From assembly GCF_050859505.1 (NCBI RefSeq), contig NZ_CP193934.1, positions 1,178,001 to 1,242,000 on the forward strand: a stretch of 64,000 nt of DNA, read 5' to 3'. The notes beneath the pieces are model-generated. The model searched no databases, was not told where the DNA came from, and saw only the letters and a list, made by a program, of their open reading frames with translations. Shown here piece by piece: positions 62,149 to 64,000 of the stretch. Origin of the DNA: Marinirhabdus sp050859505 (lineage in GTDB: Bacteria; Bacteroidota; Bacteroidia; Flavobacteriales; Flavobacteriaceae). The translations under genes and the position numbers were made by a program. Every line of letters begins with the position of its first letter. Position 1 is the first letter of the stretch.

Positions 62149-62703
62149 TTACACCGTCATGATTTCCTTTTCTTTCTTAGCGAAAATAGTATCTATTTTC
62201 TCAATATGGGAGTCGGTCATTTTTTGAACATCTATCTCCAAATTAGCTTTCATATCGTCTGAAATATCTAATTTTTTAATTTCGTTATTAGCATTTTTAC
62301 GATCATTACGTACACCAACTTTTGCTTCTTCAGCTTCAGCTTTCGCTTGTTTTGCTAATTCTGCACGCCTTTCTTCAGTTAAAGGCGGGACATTAATAAT
62401 TACACTTTCACCATTACTCATAGGATTAAAGCCTATGTTGGCAAGATGAATACCTCGTTCAATTTCAGAAATCATCGCTTTTTCCCAAGGCTGGATAGAA
62501 ATTGTCATCCCATCTGGGGTGCTCACATTTGCTACCTGACCCAAAGGTGTCTGGTTGCCATAGTAATTTACCATGACACTACCTACCATAGATGGCGAGG
62601 CTTTTCCGGCACGAATATTCACCAATTGTTTTTCTAAATGTTTCAAGGCTTTGTCCATCGCCTCTTTTGTTTCGTCTATAATAAATTTAATTTCGTCTTC
62701 CAT
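62149..62703 (-). CDS. frr: Ribosome recycling factor
   Basis: The 184-residue protein has the family hallmarks KQLVNIRAGKASPSMV near the N-terminus, the middle ISIQPWEKAMISEIER and NPMSNGESVIINVPPLTEER, and a C-terminal helical arm ending IDTIFAKKEKEIMTV. It splits post-termination ribosomes together with EF-G. It lies 170 bp downstream of pyrH, in the conserved tsf-pyrH-frr order. Confidence 0.97.
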   Translation of the reverse strand: MEDEIKFIIDETKEAMDKALKHLEKQLVNIRAGKASPSMVGSVMVNYYGNQTPLGQVANVSTPDGMTISIQPWEKAMISEIERGIHLANIGFNPMSNGESVIINVPPLTEERRAELAKQAKAEAEEAKVGVRNDRKNANNEIKKLDISDDMKANLEIDVQKMTDSHIEKIDTIFAKKEKEIMTV

Positions 62704-62873
62704 GTTTACTGCCCACGAAGGTGGGTAACTTTTTTTGTTGAACTCTTAAAAGGTCATAATTCAAAAACCAGACCAATCCAAAAATAGTGATTTTTATAAA
62801 AGAAACATAAAAAAATGATAGACTATCTCTAGTCTTTCTTCTTTCAGTATAACGGTCCTTCCTCTTTCTTCTA

Positions 62874-63581
62874 TTAAAGATTCACCTTGGTTCCTATTGT
62901 TTCACCACTAACTACTTTCATTAAATTGCCTTTGGTATTCATATCAAAAACAATAATTGGCAATTCGTTTTCCTGGCTTAAGGTAAAGGCTGTGGTATCC
63001 ATTACTTTCAGCCCTTTCTTGAGTACATCCTCAAACGTAATAAAATCGAATTTTGTTGCGGTAGTATCTTTTTCAGGATCGCTGGTGTAAATTCCGTCTA
63101 CGCGGGTTCCTTTCAAAATAACGTCTGCTTGTATTTCAATGGCGCGAAGTACCGCAGCACTATCTGTAGTAAAGTAGGGGTTTCCTGTTCCGCCTCCAAA
63201 AATTACCACGCGGCCTTTTTCTAGATGACGAATGGCTTTGCGGCGAATAAAAGGTTCGGCTACTTCATTAATCTTTATAGCACTTTGTAAACGGGTTGGG
63301 ATATCTTCATCTTCCAATGCACTTTGCAGTGCCAGACCATTTATCACGGTTGCAAGCATTCCCATATGGTCTCCCTGTACGCGATCCATGCCGCGACTCG
63401 CACCAGCAACGCCCCGAAAAATATTTCCGCCACCAATTACGATAGCTACCTGAACGCCCAAGGCTGTAATTTCTTTTATTTCTTCTGCATATTCTTTAAG
63501 ACGTTCTGGATCTATACCGTATTGACGGTTACCCATTAAGGCTTCACCACTTAATTTAAGGAGGATTCTGTTATAGTGCAT
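62874..63581 (-). CDS. pyrH: Uridylate kinase
   Basis: ATG 63581 (MHYNRILLKLSGEALMG) gives 235 residues; a longer frame starting at 63641 adds 20 non-conserved residues and is rejected. Family features are ILLKLSGEAL (phosphate binding), VAIVIGGGNIFRG, GDHMGMLATVINGLALQ, VIFGGGTGNPYFTTDSAAVL and the C-terminal PIIVFDMNTKGNL. It phosphorylates UMP to UDP and is allosterically regulated. A terminator between it and tsf implies its own promoter. Confidence 0.96.
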   Translation of the reverse strand: MHYNRILLKLSGEALMGNRQYGIDPERLKEYAEEIKEITALGVQVAIVIGGGNIFRGVAGASRGMDRVQGDHMGMLATVINGLALQSALEDEDIPTRLQSAIKINEVAEPFIRRKAIRHLEKGRVVIFGGGTGNPYFTTDSAAVLRAIEIQADVILKGTRVDGIYTSDPEKDTTATKFDFITFEDVLKKGLKVMDTTAFTLSQENELPIIVFDMNTKGNLMKVVSGETIGTKVNL

Positions 63582-63774
63582 AGTGAGATTTTGTTGCGCA
63601 AAAATAGTGAAAAAAGTTTTCAGTATGCAGTTGCAGTACACAGTAAATATAAAGTTGGTGTCTCGATACCATTTTCTGAAGATATAGTTGAAAGGGTTGT
63701 TAATTTTTCAAGCGGAAAACAACCAATACCTTATATTGCTACTACTATTCACACTTTTGGAATTGGACATAAAA

Positions 63775-63807
63775 AAATCCGTTCCCAGAAAATCTGAAAA
63801 CGGATTT
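63775..63807 (-). terminator. Terminator after tsf
   Basis: AAATCCGTT (63775-63783) pairs with AACGGATTT (63799-63807) around an inner CAGA/TCTG hairpin. A T tract follows on the minus strand (A run at 63771-63777), so it ends the upstream tsf transcript. Confidence 0.8.
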
Positions 63808-63820
63808 ATATATTTAAGCC

Positions 63821-63855
63821 ACTGCAAACTGCAAACTGCAAACTGCAAACTGCAA
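63821..63855. repeat. Heptanucleotide tandem repeat (ACTGCAA)5
   Basis: Five perfect copies (35 bp) lie 20 bp past the end of the tsf gene, on the tsf side of its terminator. Like the arrays at 23996 and 58204, the period is 7 bp. Confidence 0.95.
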
Positions 63856-63874
63856 CTGGCTACTGAAAACTTAA

Positions 63875-64000
63875 TTAGGCTAAAGTAACTCTCTTAAATC
63901 CAACTACTTCAACACCTTGGTCTGCTACGTAGTCTGCAACAGATTTCTTATCGTCCATAATGTAGTTTTGGTCTAAAAGACACTGCTCTTGGTCTAAAGA
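63875..64000 (-). CDS. tsf: Elongation factor Ts, C-terminal end (5' part outside window)
   Basis: Only the last 41 residues are present, ending at the stop codon 63877-63875. They read from SLDQEQCLLDQNYIMDDKKS to EVVGFKRVTLA, which matches the C-terminal end of EF-Ts (LLDQ...D..K.V.D.......V..F.R). The position upstream of pyrH and frr on the same strand is the conserved rpsB-tsf-pyrH-frr order. EF-Ts recycles EF-Tu-GDP. Confidence 0.9.
   Translation of the reverse strand, partial: SLDQEQCLLDQNYIMDDKKSVADYVADQGVEVVGFKRVTLA

Noticed and set aside
63576..63797. Plus-strand frame of 73 codons between pyrH and tsf
   Set aside because: It begins within the reverse complement of the pyrH start region and crosses the terminator hairpin; no signal or conserved pattern.
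1..64000. CRISPR arrays, insertion sequences, prophage
   Set aside because: Repeats found are short palindromes, 7-bp tandem repeats or one 95-bp duplication; no spaced 25-40 bp repeat series, transposase, integrase or phage structural gene was recognised.

Overview
The window is AT-rich chromosomal DNA of a member of the Bacteroidetes, most likely a marine Flavobacteriaceae. The indicators are promoters of the TAnnTTTG (-7) type, SusC/SusD and other TonB-dependent receptors, two secreted proteins with type IX secretion (T9SS) C-terminal sorting domains, a class I ribonucleotide reductase with its ATP-cone on NrdB, DUF3109 and DUF5686-like proteins, and intergenic repeats typical of this family. 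No phage, transposase or CRISPR array was seen; the content is core genome with a few accessory blocks.

Layout. 0-2 kb: tail of a probable S41 peptidase, a small membrane protein, MarC and DUF3109. 2-7 kb: a tandem duplication in which each unit is lipoprotein gene, terminator, conserved leader and T9SS-sorted protein; the upstream lipoprotein copy has decayed to a remnant. 7-10.2 kb: nrdB-nrdA. 10.7-20.4 kb: a phosphate-acquisition region with a Pit transporter carrying a PhoU-like tail, an OprO/P-type porin, a MORN-type secreted protein, and a TonB-dependent receptor with a beta-helix lipoprotein. Its promoters share 11-bp direct repeats of the (N)TAAC(N) type at a fixed distance from the -7 box, which I read as candidate PHO boxes. 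The oprP/MORN intergenic region also holds a likely small RNA gene with its own terminator.

20.5-31.6 kb: dgt, dxs, tadA, a cold-shock protein, aspS and a SusC/SusD pair. 31.8-38.7 kb: a tetR-tolC-adaptor-RND efflux operon. 38.8-44.8 kb: a prenyl synthase, a small barrel protein, sucA and sucB. 44.8-48.2 kb: a 44-residue membrane protein, a TPR histidine kinase/LuxR regulator pair and a retropepsin-like protease. 48.4-54.4 kb: tatD, ansA, tRNA-Ser(GGA) followed by a repeat-rich stretch, then exbB-orf-exbD-exbD and a barrel protein. 54.4-64 kb: a PAP2-like membrane protein, rpoN, asnS, an MMPL/RND exporter, a DUF5686-like barrel, and frr, pyrH and the end of tsf.

The main points of interest are the candidate Pho regulon with its small RNA, the duplicated leader element upstream of the T9SS paralogs, the decayed lipoprotein copy, and 7-bp tandem repeats beside tadA, asnS and tsf/pyrH. 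All family assignments come from reading the sequence; no database search was run.
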